Origin: Apoderus coryli
Lineage: Eukaryota; Arthropoda; Insecta; Coleoptera; Attelabidae
DNA: 64,000 nt
Direction of reading: 5' to 3'
Assembly: GCA_911728435.2 (NCBI GenBank)
Contig: OU452204.1
Location: forward strand, 19,809,830-19,873,829
Below, piece after piece: positions 1-10,640 of the stretch; positions within the stretch are counted from its first letter, which is position 1, and each line of letters starts with the position of its first letter. The notes below the pieces were generated by a model. The model was not told the origin of the DNA and searched no databases. It worked only from the letters and a program-made list of their open reading frames with translations. The translations under genes and the position numbers were made by a program.

Positions 1-838
1 TATAACCAGTTCTATCTATGACTTCATTGCAAAAGAAATCAAATTTGGTGCAGCTTTCACTCAGTAAATGAACTTACCCAGTATATAAGGCTTATATGTA
101 CAAGATGGAACTGATAACACCTGACTCTGCAAAATACCTATTTACACTAATGATGAGTGATGATCACTCAAACACATTTTACAGAATTAAAAATTCAAAA
201 TCCCTCTGCTAAAATGGGCTAGTCATCATTTAGTGCATACATCGCTGTTTTGTTTTTTTTATCGCACAAAAAGTGTGGAACATACTACTGTAGGATTTAT
301 TGACGGTCCTAATCTCCCTTTATCCCATTTTAGCGTTTCGTTTTTTTTTTCTACAACCATGTTGCAGGATCCAGACGTAGGGTACAAGTAATGTTACCAA
401 CATATCCTGAAATCGTAAACAAAAATGAATGCTTTACTGGTGTATTTTCTTTATTTATATATTTTTACTTCTCACGTGCTGTATTTTTCATTAATTTATA
501 TGAGCGCAATACAAAAATTCGTAGACATAATATAATAAGCTTGTATTTCTTTTATTCTATTTTAACTTAGATTGTCCAAAAATGTGTATTTAAACCATTT
601 TATTTATATATTATTTTAAGACTCTCTATTTGTAAATAATTAAAATAAAGCTGTAATTGAACTTTTTTGTATTTACATAGAAAAAAAAATTAAAATGACA
701 AACAATTGCGACTTTTGTTGGCAATTTTTTTTTTAATAATTTTGTATAAAAAAAAAAAAAAACGGCTAGCCTAGGCATATATCAACGCTTATGTCATTTT
801 TCTTTTCTTTTAGAGCGGCATTTGTTTATGTTAAAATA
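1..838. other. AT-rich intergenic DNA
   Basis: No supported gene. The stretch holds several A or T homopolymers (near 250, 335-345, 720-765) and no open frame with recognisable content. An AG followed by a short open stretch near 368 resembles an exon edge, but nothing else supports it. Confidence 0.6.
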
Positions 839-901
839 TACAGGGTGTCCCATTAATAAATACCAAGTTTGTTCTGCTGAGCGTTTGTGAACTGCCCTGT
901 A
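839..901. repeat. TACAGGGTGTCC...CCCTGTA short inverted-end module
   Basis: The 63-bp unit opens with TACAGGGTGTCC and closes with TGCCCTGTA, so its ends form a short inverted repeat next to TA. Units of the same design recur in this window at 8151-8215, 10455-10518, 11731-11794, 15509-15572 and (shorter) 34677-34727. It may be a minimal non-autonomous element or an isolated terminus of a mariner-like element. Confidence 0.6.
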
Positions 902-1051
902 TAATTGAAAACATTTTTAGGTTGTCAGTGCATAAAAGTTTTGTAAATGATTTTTTTTGTCTATTGCTTATAGATCTTGAGATATCTTCCGCCCATTATT
1001 ACAATCCTGGTTATCCGGCTCGAAGGACTAAAATGTATAAGAATAATAATA

Positions 1052-2346
1052 TTGGGTCTGCCAGATAACTTTTTTTTTTGAAATGCTATAAAAGAAAAAC
1101 TGCTGAATATTTTGTCACATTTCTTTTTTTATTTGAAAGTACAATCCTTCCGGTTAATAATAACAAATAATTTCATTCAAATGGCTGCCTCGGCTGGCCA
1201 TGCAGTAGCCTACACGATCGGTCCAATTTTTAAGCACATTATCGATTGTGTGCAGCTGTATTTCACCAATGGCTTCACGAATATTGTCCTTTAAAGCGTC
1301 AATTATCTCTGGCTTGTCGGCGTAACACTTATCTTTGAAGGCACCTCACAAATAATAGTCCAACGGTGTCAAATCGCAGCTCCGAGGTGGCCAAACGACA
1401 TCAGCTCTGCGGCTGATAATGCGATCTTCAAAAACAGGGCGCAAAACATCGAGTGTAGCTTCGGCTGTGTGGTACGTAGCGCCGTCCTGTTGAAACCAAA
1501 TGTTGCCAATATCCTCCTCTTCAATTTTTGTGAACAAAAATTCGTTCAACATGGCCCGATAATGATCGCCTTTGACTGTAACGGCCACTTCTTGCTCATT
1601 TTCGAAGAAAAATGGCCCAATTATGCCTCCGGACCAAAATCCGCACCAAACAGTAACTCGTTTTGGGTGCATCGGCTTTTCAATGTATGCGTGCGGGTTT
1701 TCTGTGCCCCAAATGCGACAATTTTGCTTCTTTACATACCCGCCAAGATCAAAATGAGCTTCATCTGAAAAGATGATTTTTTTGGCAAAATCGGCATCTT
1801 CTGTAAGTCGATCGCAGGCCCACTGAGCGAAGCGAAAACGCATTGGATGGTCAGTTGGCTTCAACTCCTGAACCAATTGGACTTTGTATGGCGTCATACC
1901 AAGGTCTTTATGCAAAATTCGTCTCAATGATGTCTCCGAAATGTTCAATTGTTGAGACTGACGGTGAATTGATGTTGATGGCGCTTCACGCACACTTTCT
2001 GCCACAGCAGCAATATTCTCGGGTGTACGCACTGTTTTTGGCTTTTCACGCTTTGGTTTATCGATGCCAGTTTCTTTCACTTTTTTCACGAGATAACGAA
2101 CATACGGAGCTGACGGTGCTTCTCTTCTTCCAAAATCCGTACGCAATTTTCGCACACATTCTGCAACATTACCATGATTTTCAAAGTAATGTCGCAGTAT
2201 TTCCCAGCGTTGTTCAAGCGTATACACGACCATATTCGTTCAGCGGAAGGATAAAACTAATTATCTGTCAAATCAGACATGAGCTAAGTGTTACCCTTCA
2301 CGAAATAAGCACTAGTTGAAAAAAAAACGTTAGGTGGCGGACCCGA
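1052..2346 (-). mobile_element. DD41D mariner-like transposon, transposase with one stop
   Basis: A complete Tc1/mariner-superfamily element of about 1.3 kb. Its ends are imperfect inverted repeats: TTGGGTCTGCCAGATAAC on the left against TCGGGTCCGCCACCTAAC read from the right, 14 of 18 identical, each flanked by a T-rich run. TA lies at both borders (1050-1051 and 2347-2348), the target duplication expected for this superfamily. The transposase runs on the minus strand from ATG at 2233 to TAA at 1154, 359 codons, the family's usual length. It has an N-terminal helix-turn-helix region, the first catalytic Asp in FSDEAHF, the second in QQDGAT and the third in LTPLDYY. I count 41 residues between the last two, so DD41D. 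The only break is TGA at 1346-1348, where a Trp is expected just after the third Asp, so the copy is probably inactive but young. Confidence 0.88.
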
Positions 2347-2348
2347 TA

Positions 2349-2671
2349 TCTATAGGTATGTAAATTAGGTATGTTAAATAGGTGTATAGTATAAAGCCTG
2401 CTTCAGATGAAGAAGAAATTCAAAATTACAGTTTTATGGTAAAGCAGGTTGAAAATTAAGTATACATTAATTTGTAGTTTAAATTTTATATGGAGAAAAA
2501 TAATTACACAATAAAATAAAATACTTAATATTATTAATTTTACTGATTATTTAGGTGAAGCGTTGCTTCACAGGCTTCATAGGACAAGCCGCCACTGCTT
2601 ATCATGTACCTACACACACTGTATAATAACCTAATACTACAGGCTCACCGTTTCAATAATTCCATTTCCAG
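2349..2671. other. AT-rich DNA upstream of the Ras-like exon
   Basis: No gene recognised. It is probably intronic to the Ras-like gene that follows, because an acceptor site ends it and no start codon suits that gene here. Confidence 0.5.
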
Positions 2672-4066
2672 GGTGAAAATACTGGAGTGTTCGGCAAAGG
2701 ATGACATCAACATTCGAGAAATATTCCGTTCGTTTTTGACCCTCTCGAAAATCTTACAAAGGGACCAGCCGGACGATTCCGGTGGCTTAAAGCGCAGATC
2801 AAGTGCTTACGTATCAGCGACCAAAGGTATATACTTTATGATACTATGCCTATATCTATTCCATTGGTGTAGCACGGCTTTTTTAAAGTGTTACGAGAGA
2901 ACTGCGAAAAGTTTAGGTATTTAATAGATTTTTGGTAAGGTTTAGGTGTTTTTTTGGTTAATTTTTGGACCAATCTGTGGAGTGAACGAATTAAAGTAGA
3001 AATCATTTCATAATGACAAACTAAAGACTGATCTTTTATCAGCAATTTCGTTTCTTAATCACTCTGAAACCTCACTTATTAGCTTGTAAGTTCAGTTACT
3101 TAGTGGCCCACCCGTTCCGTTTCATATAGAAGTAGCACTACGTAGAGCGTTAATGGCATAGGATACGCAGAATGCATAAATATTACATTACTTATGTGAG
3201 TAACGCACACGCTTTGCAATTAATTGAAAAAATAAATATATCTGCTCGTGTTAATTCGCATAGCAGATGTGTACCGAGAGTAGCCTAGCGGGTATAGCGT
3301 GTGCGATTTGAATCGGAAAGTCGTGGGTTCGATCTCTGCTCATGCAAGTTTTATTTTTTTTATTTATAATGTTTGAACAAGTTAGGGAGTCGGGTTGATT
3401 TAGAATGTCATAATTATTATTATTTTTACTTCTTTTATTTATAATTTTAGAATAAAGTAGGCAGTTACTCACATTAATGGCACTTGACGTAGCTACTTGT
3501 ATAGCACACGTAAAAATGCCGCCGGGTGTAATTACTATAAACATTTTATTCGCTATTTCTTATTCATTACATTAAATATTATTTTATTACAACACTTTGT
3601 CATTTGTATGTATTTAGAATTAATTTTCATAATTGCGACGTACGTTTCGGCAAATTTTTTTAACGTTTTTGCCTTCTTCAGGTATCTTGCATATATACAC
3701 AGAAGACACACACTCACATAAACCATATTTCTATGAAATTATCATGTTTTTTAATTTGATTTGTCAAAGTTTTCGAAATATAAATAAGCAATAGCGAATA
3801 GTTTCCGAATGCACAACTTAAAAAGATATTGGAAATGCAAGATTACTATAATATAAACAATTATTTTTTTGCTTTTAGGAAATCGACGTGCACCAAGTCC
3901 TGCATTGGACAAAGAGAAACCATCTGCGTCCAGTTTGGGTTCGTCTGAAAGTGGTCACCATCTATCGAAGCCGCGATCTAGATCGTTAATACGAAGGGCT
4001 AGTAGAAAAACTAAGCAACAAATACGTGACGCTCAAAATGGAACAGAGGACTGTAGGGTATCCTAA
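2672..4066 (+). CDS. Ras-superfamily small GTPase, C-terminal exons with CAAX box
   Basis: Two exons, 2672-2826 and 3879-4066, joined by a 1,052-bp GT-AG intron. The acceptor before 2672 is TTTCCAG, the donor after 2826 is GTATAT and the second acceptor is CTTTTAG. The split codon G|GA keeps the frame. Together they encode about 114 residues. The first exon carries ECSAKDD, the SAK (G5) motif that contacts the guanine in Ras proteins, followed by a helix like the last helix of the G domain. The tail is Ser/Arg-rich and basic (RSRSLIRRASRKTKQQ) and ends in CRVS, a CAAX box with terminal Ser, which predicts farnesylation and membrane attachment. The extended basic tail recalls the Dexras/Rasd group, but the subfamily is inference. 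Upstream exons with the P-loop and switch regions were not found and may lie outside the window. Confidence 0.75.
3270..3360 (+). mobile_element. tRNA-derived SINE, copy 1
   Basis: A tRNA-like head inside the Ras-like intron. It has an RNA polymerase III A box (TAGCCTAGCGGGT, 3281-3293) and a B box (GGTTCGATCTC, 3326-3336), followed by a T-rich tail. A second copy lies on the minus strand at 22662-22752 and shares the GTACCGAG start, the ATCGGAA segment and the B box. The sequence does not fold into a complete tRNA, so it is a SINE rather than a tRNA gene. Confidence 0.75.
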
Positions 4067-4071
4067 ATAGG

Positions 4072-4869
4072 TTAATTTTATATTATATTATGGAAAGGTA
4101 AAGTTTATTGATCTAATTATTACAGCAGTTTTCATGATACACCATATTTCTGAATTTTCAATATAGAGATGCATTTAATTTAGTAGAATTACAAATTACA
4201 AGACTGCGCCATCTTTTGGAATCCAGTATTTGACATTTGACCGAGACTAGCACTTTCCTCCTGTTGATTGGCCACAACGATTGTAAAAGACACCCATTTG
4301 TTACTAAACAACAACTTAAAGTTTTCACTTGACTTACCTATATGTTACTATAGACAATCTGCCAATGAAGATTACTAGAAATGGCGGTAATTTAATTCAT
4401 TAAAATAGTTCTAACTTATTTCAAACTGTTTTTGTTTATAATTTTGATTGATTTGATTGATTTATTTTCCGTACTGAAAATTGGAGATTTTTATAAACAT
4501 TAGATAGATTGATTAAAAGAGTAATTTGGACTCCAAAGAAAACGTAAAAAATACTCAGTCCTAATTGAATTATCATCATCATCATGATTTTTTTTAAATT
4601 TTTTTATGATTCGTTCTTTTATGTTGTTTAATCTTGCCCCCCACGGGTCACGCCCTTGGTATCAGTTCAGACTAATTGTGGGGTTATAGCTAGACACGGA
4701 TAAAATGATGCAGGACTTGTTGCGCTTCCTTTTTCATTGCATTGATAATTTAAGGTTTCAGTTGACTAGTGGAAGATGCATAATATGTGGTTTTCACTGA
4801 CATATCTGTTTTCGCTGCTAGTTTAGGAAAAACTATGTAAGTATAACTACTACTGAATTAACATATTTA
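4072..4869. other. 3' flank of the Ras-like gene, no further gene
   Basis: AT-rich sequence with a short ATC repeat near 4573-4584. No coding content was recognised. It presumably includes the 3' untranslated region of the Ras-like gene. Confidence 0.5.
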
Positions 4870-5590
4870 CAGTGAAATCTCTCATGAGCGGCCACTGATG
4901 GGACCAAGATAAAGTGTCCGCTCAAGGGAGAACTTTACAAGGAATTCATCTAATGTTGTGTGCTTAGTTTTCTTTCTCAATATGGCTTCTTGAAAATTTA
5001 TTTCGCGTTTCGACAAAATTTCGAGGGCTTTTTCATCTCCTTGATTTTCGGAAAAGAGCTTTAGGGATCTCACTGGAGACATAGCCTCGATATGTGTCTT
5101 AATGTTAGCCACCTCTGTTATGTGTAGCTCGTCGTCAGATTCATCTGAAATTTCTTGATCTTGATTAACTTCTACACTTTGAAGAGTTTCATCTGAAACA
5201 GGTTCTTTTACACACAAATTATTGTCAATATTGACGAACTCTTGAAGATCCTGGGGACAGGTTCCAAGTGGCACTTTTATTTCATAAATTTCGGCCAGTA
5301 AAGAAAAATCTTTTGGATCAATTTATTCCCGGGAATCACACAGTCGCGCCAGTTGGTAATTCCCCGATTCCGAACGATCTATTAAAGGTGGCTGTTCGCG
5401 CCTAGCAACGATTGGGCGGTATTTTGTGTCCGTTCAAGAGAGATTTTTGTCATAAAATATGTGGATAGCATTGTATGTGTCCGCTCACGATAATGGGTTT
5501 TCTTATGGATAGCCGTCGGTACTACATTAAAGTGTCCGTACAAGGGAGGTGTCCGCTGATGGGAGGTGTCCGTTAAGAGAGCTTTCACTG
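4870..5590 (-). mobile_element. pogo/Tigger-family element, internally deleted
   Basis: The 721-bp unit has inverted ends: CAGTGAAATCTCTCATGAGC on the left, and CAGTGAAAGCTCTCTTAACG read from the right. TA flanks both sides (4868-4869, 5591-5592). The GTGTCCG(C/T)(T/C)CA motif recurs several times inside both ends as subterminal repeats. An open frame at 4882-5274 (-) matches the C-terminal part of Tigger/jerky-type transposases in character: an acidic region with many Asp, Glu and Ser, then KKTKHTTLDEFL near the end. The same frame continues upstream to about 5390 past a stop near 5318. The CENP-B-type DNA-binding region and the DDE catalytic region are missing, so this is a non-autonomous deletion derivative. 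The last dozen codons read into the terminal repeat. Confidence 0.8.
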
Positions 5591-5825
5591 TAGTATCATC
5601 GTATTGTAGAAATATAGTGTAGCATGAAAACAATTTTTAAAAATATTTAACTTTATATGTGATTCACATGATTATCGACTATTATTATATACATTTTTGT
5701 CGTACGCTCCCAAAAATGACTATTTTACAGAGTCATTTAAGTCCGTAAAATGCTGCTATTTCGGCCTAGTCCAATCCAAATTAGACAAAAAATATAAACA
5801 AAATCACCTAAATTTAACACATACA

Positions 5826-6731
5826 TTTTTTTTTTTGAAAGGGTCCGTACGACTTTAGTCCCCGGTTTCACTGCAGCCTCATGGGCTTATTGTGAAAATC
5901 CCCGCATATTATGCCACCCAATCCAGCAGCCCTGTACCCTCCACTAACTTGTGGAGTTCAGTTATGTGTTGGGTGTCAATATCTGCTGGCGCAATCAGCG
6001 CATGCCCAAAAATAGCGTGTCGTCTTCGTTGTAGAACTACACACTCACATATTACATGGTAAGCTGTTTCAACTGCCCCATTACACAATCTGCATTGCAG
6101 GTCCCCATTGTACAGCCCCATCTTATTTAGGTGGTCTCTCAGAGCGCAATGCCCAGTAAGGAGTCCCATAGTTATTCGTATCTGACTCCTGCTTAATGAT
6201 AGCAGTTTTTCAGTGCGTTTTGTTGCTGCACCAGGTATAAAGCTCTTCCCATGCTCCTGCTTGGGAATATGTTCCCAATATCTCTGGTGCTCGCTTTTGG
6301 CCCAGCACTTGAGGAGTTCCCTCGCCGTTCTTTTAGACAAGCCCAGCGCAGGTTCCGTGCCAGTATATGTGGTTTCAGAGGCTTGTCTAGCCAGCCAATC
6401 CGCTCTCTCGTTGCCTTCTATTCCCGAGTGCCCCGGGACCCACACTAGATTAACCCTATTGTGGTCCGCCAAGGCCCTAAGTTCTGTTTGGCATTCCCAT
6501 ACCAGTTTGGTTGTCACCTTGGGGCTTCTCAGAGCCTTTAAGGCCGCCTGGCTATCTCAACATATATTGATTCGCTTGTTTGTATAAGCCCTCAATCTGT
6601 TTAGTTTTGCACACTGTAGAATTGCAAACACTTCCGCTTGAAATACGGATGTGTTTTTCCCCAGTGAGAGTCTTAGATTCGTGTTACTTGTCTCACTGTA
6701 TATTCCTGCACCACTTCCACTTTCGGTTAAC
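5826..6731 (-). mobile_element. LINE 3' fragment with RNase H domain
   Basis: The 3' end of a non-LTR retrotransposon pol gene of the RNase H-bearing type (I/R1-like lineages). On the minus strand it encodes the RNase H fold: AEVFAIL supplies the Glu, DSQAAL an Asp, and WVPGHSGIEGNERAD the late Asp. A CCHC knuckle (CRLC ... HVICEC) follows, then a stop at 5909. The first RNase H Asp (the usual TDGS segment) is lost at the 5' truncation near 6731. A TGA at 6557-6559 interrupts the frame just before DSQAAL. The short 3' untranslated region ends in poly(A), seen as T at 5826-5836. The same 3' terminal sequence occurs again at 38699-38780. Confidence 0.85.
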
Positions 6732-6734
6732 ACA

Positions 6735-8026
6735 TACATAATGAAATGAACAATTTTGTGAATTTTAAAAACTGGTATCTTCAAAGAAGTAACTCCTTTT
6801 TCATTGGCAAGTAAAGTTACTTTCTGATGAGCAAATGCGAACGATGTACTGTGTGGCAACCGAATCTGTAACAGCGAAGGAATGCGGACAAAAAAATCCG
6901 ATATTGCCAAATTTAACTACAAAAAAGCACTAGTTCATTATAATAATAATGAAAAAACTCAGCATTTTTAAGTGGCTGTTAGTTTAATTTTTAATTAATA
7001 ACTAAAATTTTTACCACTGAATATTAAAATAGGAAATTGAGCACATTATAATAACTTTAGGACAAGATGACGACAGCGCGACTGATGATAATGATGATGG
7101 TTAAGTTGACGAAATATAACAGATTGCCACTTAATATAAAGTAATACTAAATTATGATCGTTATATTTAATCAAAATATTTAAAACAGTTAATTATAGTT
7201 CCTCAAAGCAACAAAAAGATCCAAGATATTTTAATTATTTTCGATAAAAGTGTTAAGTTATTTTAGATTTTTTTTTTGTTTTTCATAAGAACGTTTTATT
7301 TATTGTGTTTATTTTTGGTAGGCAACCTTTAGTACATATTTAAAATAAAATAAATAAATAAAACACGTCTTGGGTGTGATAGTTCAATAGCAGTAGCTGC
7401 TTTTACCAAATATGTGAAGAACTTTCCATTAATTTTAATTTTTTAGTAACACAGCATAAATGTTTATTAATTATTACAAAACTTTGACAACGCACGCCGC
7501 TGGATATTTTATAAATACAGATCTGTTTGCCACACAGTACTTGTGGTGCTATTAGCTATTGTTCGAGAGTTGGAAACAATTTAAAATGTATGTGACTTCC
7601 TGCCAAATTTCCAATGAGATGTCAAAATTATCCAATAAACAAATACCATTTTGGAAGCGTATGACAAAAAATAGTGTTTGTCACACGTAGGACTCATTGC
7701 TGCTATTCCGGACTCGGCTACAGCAATGATTCCTCCTGAAAAACAGGTTCATTGATACCAAAAATAATCTGCATGTACAGGGTGAAACATAATATCGCAT
7801 TCAAAGAAATTTGTATTGTTATATTACAATTTTTATTGTAGTAATATAACATTTGGTAATATAAGTATAAAAAAATCGAACAATGCAATTTGCGAAAAGT
7901 ATTTTAGTGTTATAACAAGGGGTTTTAATGAAAAGATAATTTAAATTTAGTATTTAATAGTTATGATCAGAGATACTTCAACTTATTGCTGTCCTTAGAC
8001 TGTCAGAGGTTGCCTAGTAATATATA
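6735..8026. other. AT-rich DNA without genes
   Basis: No coding sequence recognised. There is a degenerate ATG/GAT-rich microsatellite near 7070-7095 and a TACAGGGTGAAAC terminus-like motif near 7778 followed by a short AT palindrome. Confidence 0.5.
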
Positions 8027-8703
8027 TACAGGGTTATTCACGATTTATGGCGCGGAATATTGTGGACAAACTACGTGACTTTTAAAAAGTTTCATTTGTT
8101 GGACATGTGGGCATCTACTATGGCTACTTTTTAAAATTGGTTTAGTATTATACAGGGTGTCCCAAATAACCTAAAAGTATCAAAGTTATGTTTTTTTTAA
8201 ATGGAATGCCCTGTATATTATTGCACTTTTAGATCCTCTGATCAAATTAAGTGTCTGTTTCATTAAGGTTTATAATACCAAAACGTTAAGGTTTTTTAAA
8301 TAAATTGAATTTTCTCAAAATCTAGCCTCATTTTCATCTTTCAAATACTTAGGAACTATTAAAGTCATGTTGACGAAATGAACACTAAAGTGTAAAAATA
8401 GATCATATTTGATATTCAATTTGCAATAAACTTGCAATCTTATACAGGGTGTCCAAAAATTAAAACTACTCAAATAAGAAATTAAATTGCCATAACTTCA
8501 TTAATGTAAATGGAACGTCATATTTCTGAACTTACCTAGCAATGTACTTACTAATTACCTGTCGAATGGTATTAGGGTGTACTATAGCTAAGTCTGTGGG
8601 TTTTGGCAGAAAACGCCAAATAATTGATTTGTACACCATTTAGTGTTTTTAAATAAATGTTTTAATGTATCTAGTCGCCTATGGAATCAGAAATGTCAAA
8701 TAA
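8027..8703 (+). repeat. Left terminal inverted repeat of the long-TIR transposon
   Basis: Pairs with 9966-10640. The inner boundary is set where GAATCAGAAATGTCAAAT stops matching the right arm. It holds one complete 65-bp TACAGGG...CCCTGTA module at 8151-8215 and a further TACAGGGTGTCC start at 8442. Confidence 0.85.
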
Positions 8704-8794
8704 ATTATTTTATCTGTCAATTTAATTTACTGTTCATACTTTACTAGTGCTATTATTGATGTACAATTGGTAGTTTTGGTGTTGTTTTGTTAAA

Positions 8795-9865
8795 ATGAAG
8801 ATTATTTATTCAAAAGGAGAACGTATTGATATGATATTGATCCTTGGAGAATGTCATCAAAATTCTTTATTGCCTTCTCGAGTTTATGCTGAAAGGTTTC
8901 CCATACGAAATCATCCAAGACCAGCTGCTTTTGAGAGACTATTAAATCAGTTTAAGGAAACTGGAAGTGTTAGATACAAGAAATACGTGAAAAGAAAACC
9001 TGTCACCGAAAATGAAGAAACTATTTTTGCTATAGTTGGTTCAGTTATCGAAAATCCTAATATTAGTCAAAATCACATATCCGAAAACAACAATATTAGT
9101 CAGGAAAGTATTTCACGAGTGCTTAAAAAACATAGATTTCATGCTTATAAAATTCAGCTTTGTCAAGAGCTTTATGGAAATGATTTTGACAATAGAATTG
9201 AATTTTGCATGTGGGTGTTAGATAAAGTGGCAGCAAATGAAACATTTTTTGATAATGTGTTATTTAGTGACGAATGTACATTTCACAACAATGGCCTTGT
9301 GAACAGACACAACTACCATTATTATTCTGACTCGAATCCGCAAGAATACAGAATCATCAGCAATCAAAATAGGTGGTCCATTAATGTGTGGGGTGGAACA
9401 TTCGGCCCATATTTAATAGGACCCTATTTTTTTGAGGAATCTTTAAATGGTATGATGTTTCTCGATTTTCTTCTACACCAACTTCCTGTATTATTAGAAG
9501 AAATTCCTTTAAACAGGAGAAAAACCATGTGGTTTCAATTAGATGGAGCTCCGCCTCATTATCATCACGAGGTTCGGCAATTTTTGGATACCAATTTTCA
9601 AAAAAGGTGGATTGGAAGAAATGGATTTAAAAATTGGCCTCCCAGATCTCCCGAGTTAACTCCTCCGGATTTCTTTTTATGGGGATACGTGAAAGGAATT
9701 GTCTACAAATCGCCTCCAACAACACCACACGATATGAAAATACGCATAAGAGATGCATTTCAAACTGTTACCCCACAAATGTTGACCAGAGTTAGCCGTA
9801 GTTTTCAAAAAAGAATATCGAAGTGTCTGCAAATGGACGGTCAACATTTCAAACACATGTTATGA
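8795..9865 (+). CDS. DD41D mariner-like transposase, apparently intact
   Basis: A 356-codon open frame from ATG at 8795 to TGA at 9865, the normal length for Tc1/mariner transposases, with no internal stop. The N-terminal third is helix-turn-helix DNA-binding sequence. Catalytic residues are present: the first Asp in FSDECTF, the second in QLDGAPPH and the third in LTPPDFFLWG. I count 41 residues between the last two, so DD41D. WPPRSPELTP before the last Asp is the characteristic pre-catalytic loop. The frame ends with GQHFKHML; the fold-back element at 25626 ends its transposase remnant with a similar GSHFEHQ. It is related to, but clearly different from, the transposase at 1154-2233. It should cut and paste elements bearing the flanking TIRs at TA sites; activity is inference. 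Confidence 0.92.
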   Translation: MKIIYSKGERIDMILILGECHQNSLLPSRVYAERFPIRNHPRPAAFERLLNQFKETGSVRYKKYVKRKPVTENEETIFAIVGSVIENPNISQNHISENNNISQESISRVLKKHRFHAYKIQLCQELYGNDFDNRIEFCMWVLDKVAANETFFDNVLFSDECTFHNNGLVNRHNYHYYSDSNPQEYRIISNQNRWSINVWGGTFGPYLIGPYFFEESLNGMMFLDFLLHQLPVLLEEIPLNRRKTMWFQLDGAPPHYHHEVRQFLDTNFQKRWIGRNGFKNWPPRSPELTPPDFFLWGYVKGIVYKSPPTTPHDMKIRIRDAFQTVTPQMLTRVSRSFQKRISKCLQMDGQHFKHML

Positions 9866-9965
9866 ATATTTTGGTAGAGATTTATCAGTGCTATTTTATT
9901 TCCATTAATGCTGTTTATGCATAATTAAGAATAATTCATAATGACTTTTATAATAATTGTAGATC

Positions 9966-10640
9966 ATTTGACATTTCTGATTCCATAGCCTACTAAGATA
10001 TATTAAAACGTTTATTTAAAAAGCACCAAATGGTGTACAAAACAATTAATTGGAGTTTTCTTCCAAAACGCGCAGACTTAGCTATAGTACACCCTAATAC
10101 TATTCGACAGGTAATTCGTAAGTACATTAATAGGTAAGCTCAGAAATATGACGTTCCATTTACATTAATGAAGTTATAGCAACTTAAAGTTCTTATTTGA
10201 GTAGTTTTAATTTTTGGACACCCTGTATAAGATTGCAAGTTTATTGCAACTGCAATATCAAATATGATCTATGTTTACACTTTAGTGTTCATTTCGTCAA
10301 CATGACTTTAATAGTTCCTAAGTATTTGAAAGATGAAAATGAGGCTAGATTTTGAAAAAATTCAATTTATTTAAAAAACCTTCAGGTTTAGGTATTATAA
10401 ACCTTAATGAAACAGACACTTAATTTGATCAGAGGATCTAAAAGTGCAATAATATACAGGGCATTCCATTTAAAAAAACATAACTTTGATAGTTTTAGGC
10501 TATTTGGGACACCCTGTATAATGCTAAACCAATTTAAAAAAGTAGCCATAGTAGATGCCCACACGTCCAACAAATGAAACTTTTTGAAAGTCACGTAGTT
10601 TGTCCACAATATTCCGCGCCATAAATCGTGAATAACTGTA
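9966..10640 (-). repeat. Right terminal inverted repeat of the long-TIR transposon
   Basis: Reverse-complement partner of 8027-8703. It contains the matching 64-bp module at 10455-10518 and the mirrored GGACACCCTGTATAAG near 10216-10231. Confidence 0.85.

Larger units (their letters stand above)
8027..10640 (+). mobile_element. Intact DD41D mariner-like transposon with long TIRs
   Basis: A 2.6-kb element made of two near-identical inverted repeats of about 0.67 kb (8027-8703 and 9966-10640) around one uninterrupted transposase gene. The ends are TACAGGGTTATTCACG on the left, with the right end matching apart from a two-base loss, set in TATATA. The arms differ mainly by scattered substitutions and very short indels. 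Each arm contains two internal TACAGGGTGTCC motifs facing inward (8151 and 8442 on the left, mirrored on the right). Long arms are unusual for mariner relatives, whose TIRs are commonly under 100 bp. The intact frame and arm identity suggest recent transposition. Confidence 0.85.

Noticed and set aside
362..395. Possible terminal exon after TTGCAG
   Set aside because: Only a few codons stay open, no domain or upstream exon supports it, and AG sites of this kind are common by chance.
1469..2319. Plus-strand open frames over the first mariner element
   Set aside because: They are shadows of the minus-strand transposase and have no domain content.
3270..3345. Possible tRNA gene
   Set aside because: Both polymerase III boxes are present, but the sequence does not fold into a full cloverleaf, and a second diverged copy with an A/T tail exists at 22662-22752, so it is a SINE.
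10388..10609. Small minus-strand frame in the right TIR
   Set aside because: It lies entirely within the terminal repeat and has no known content.
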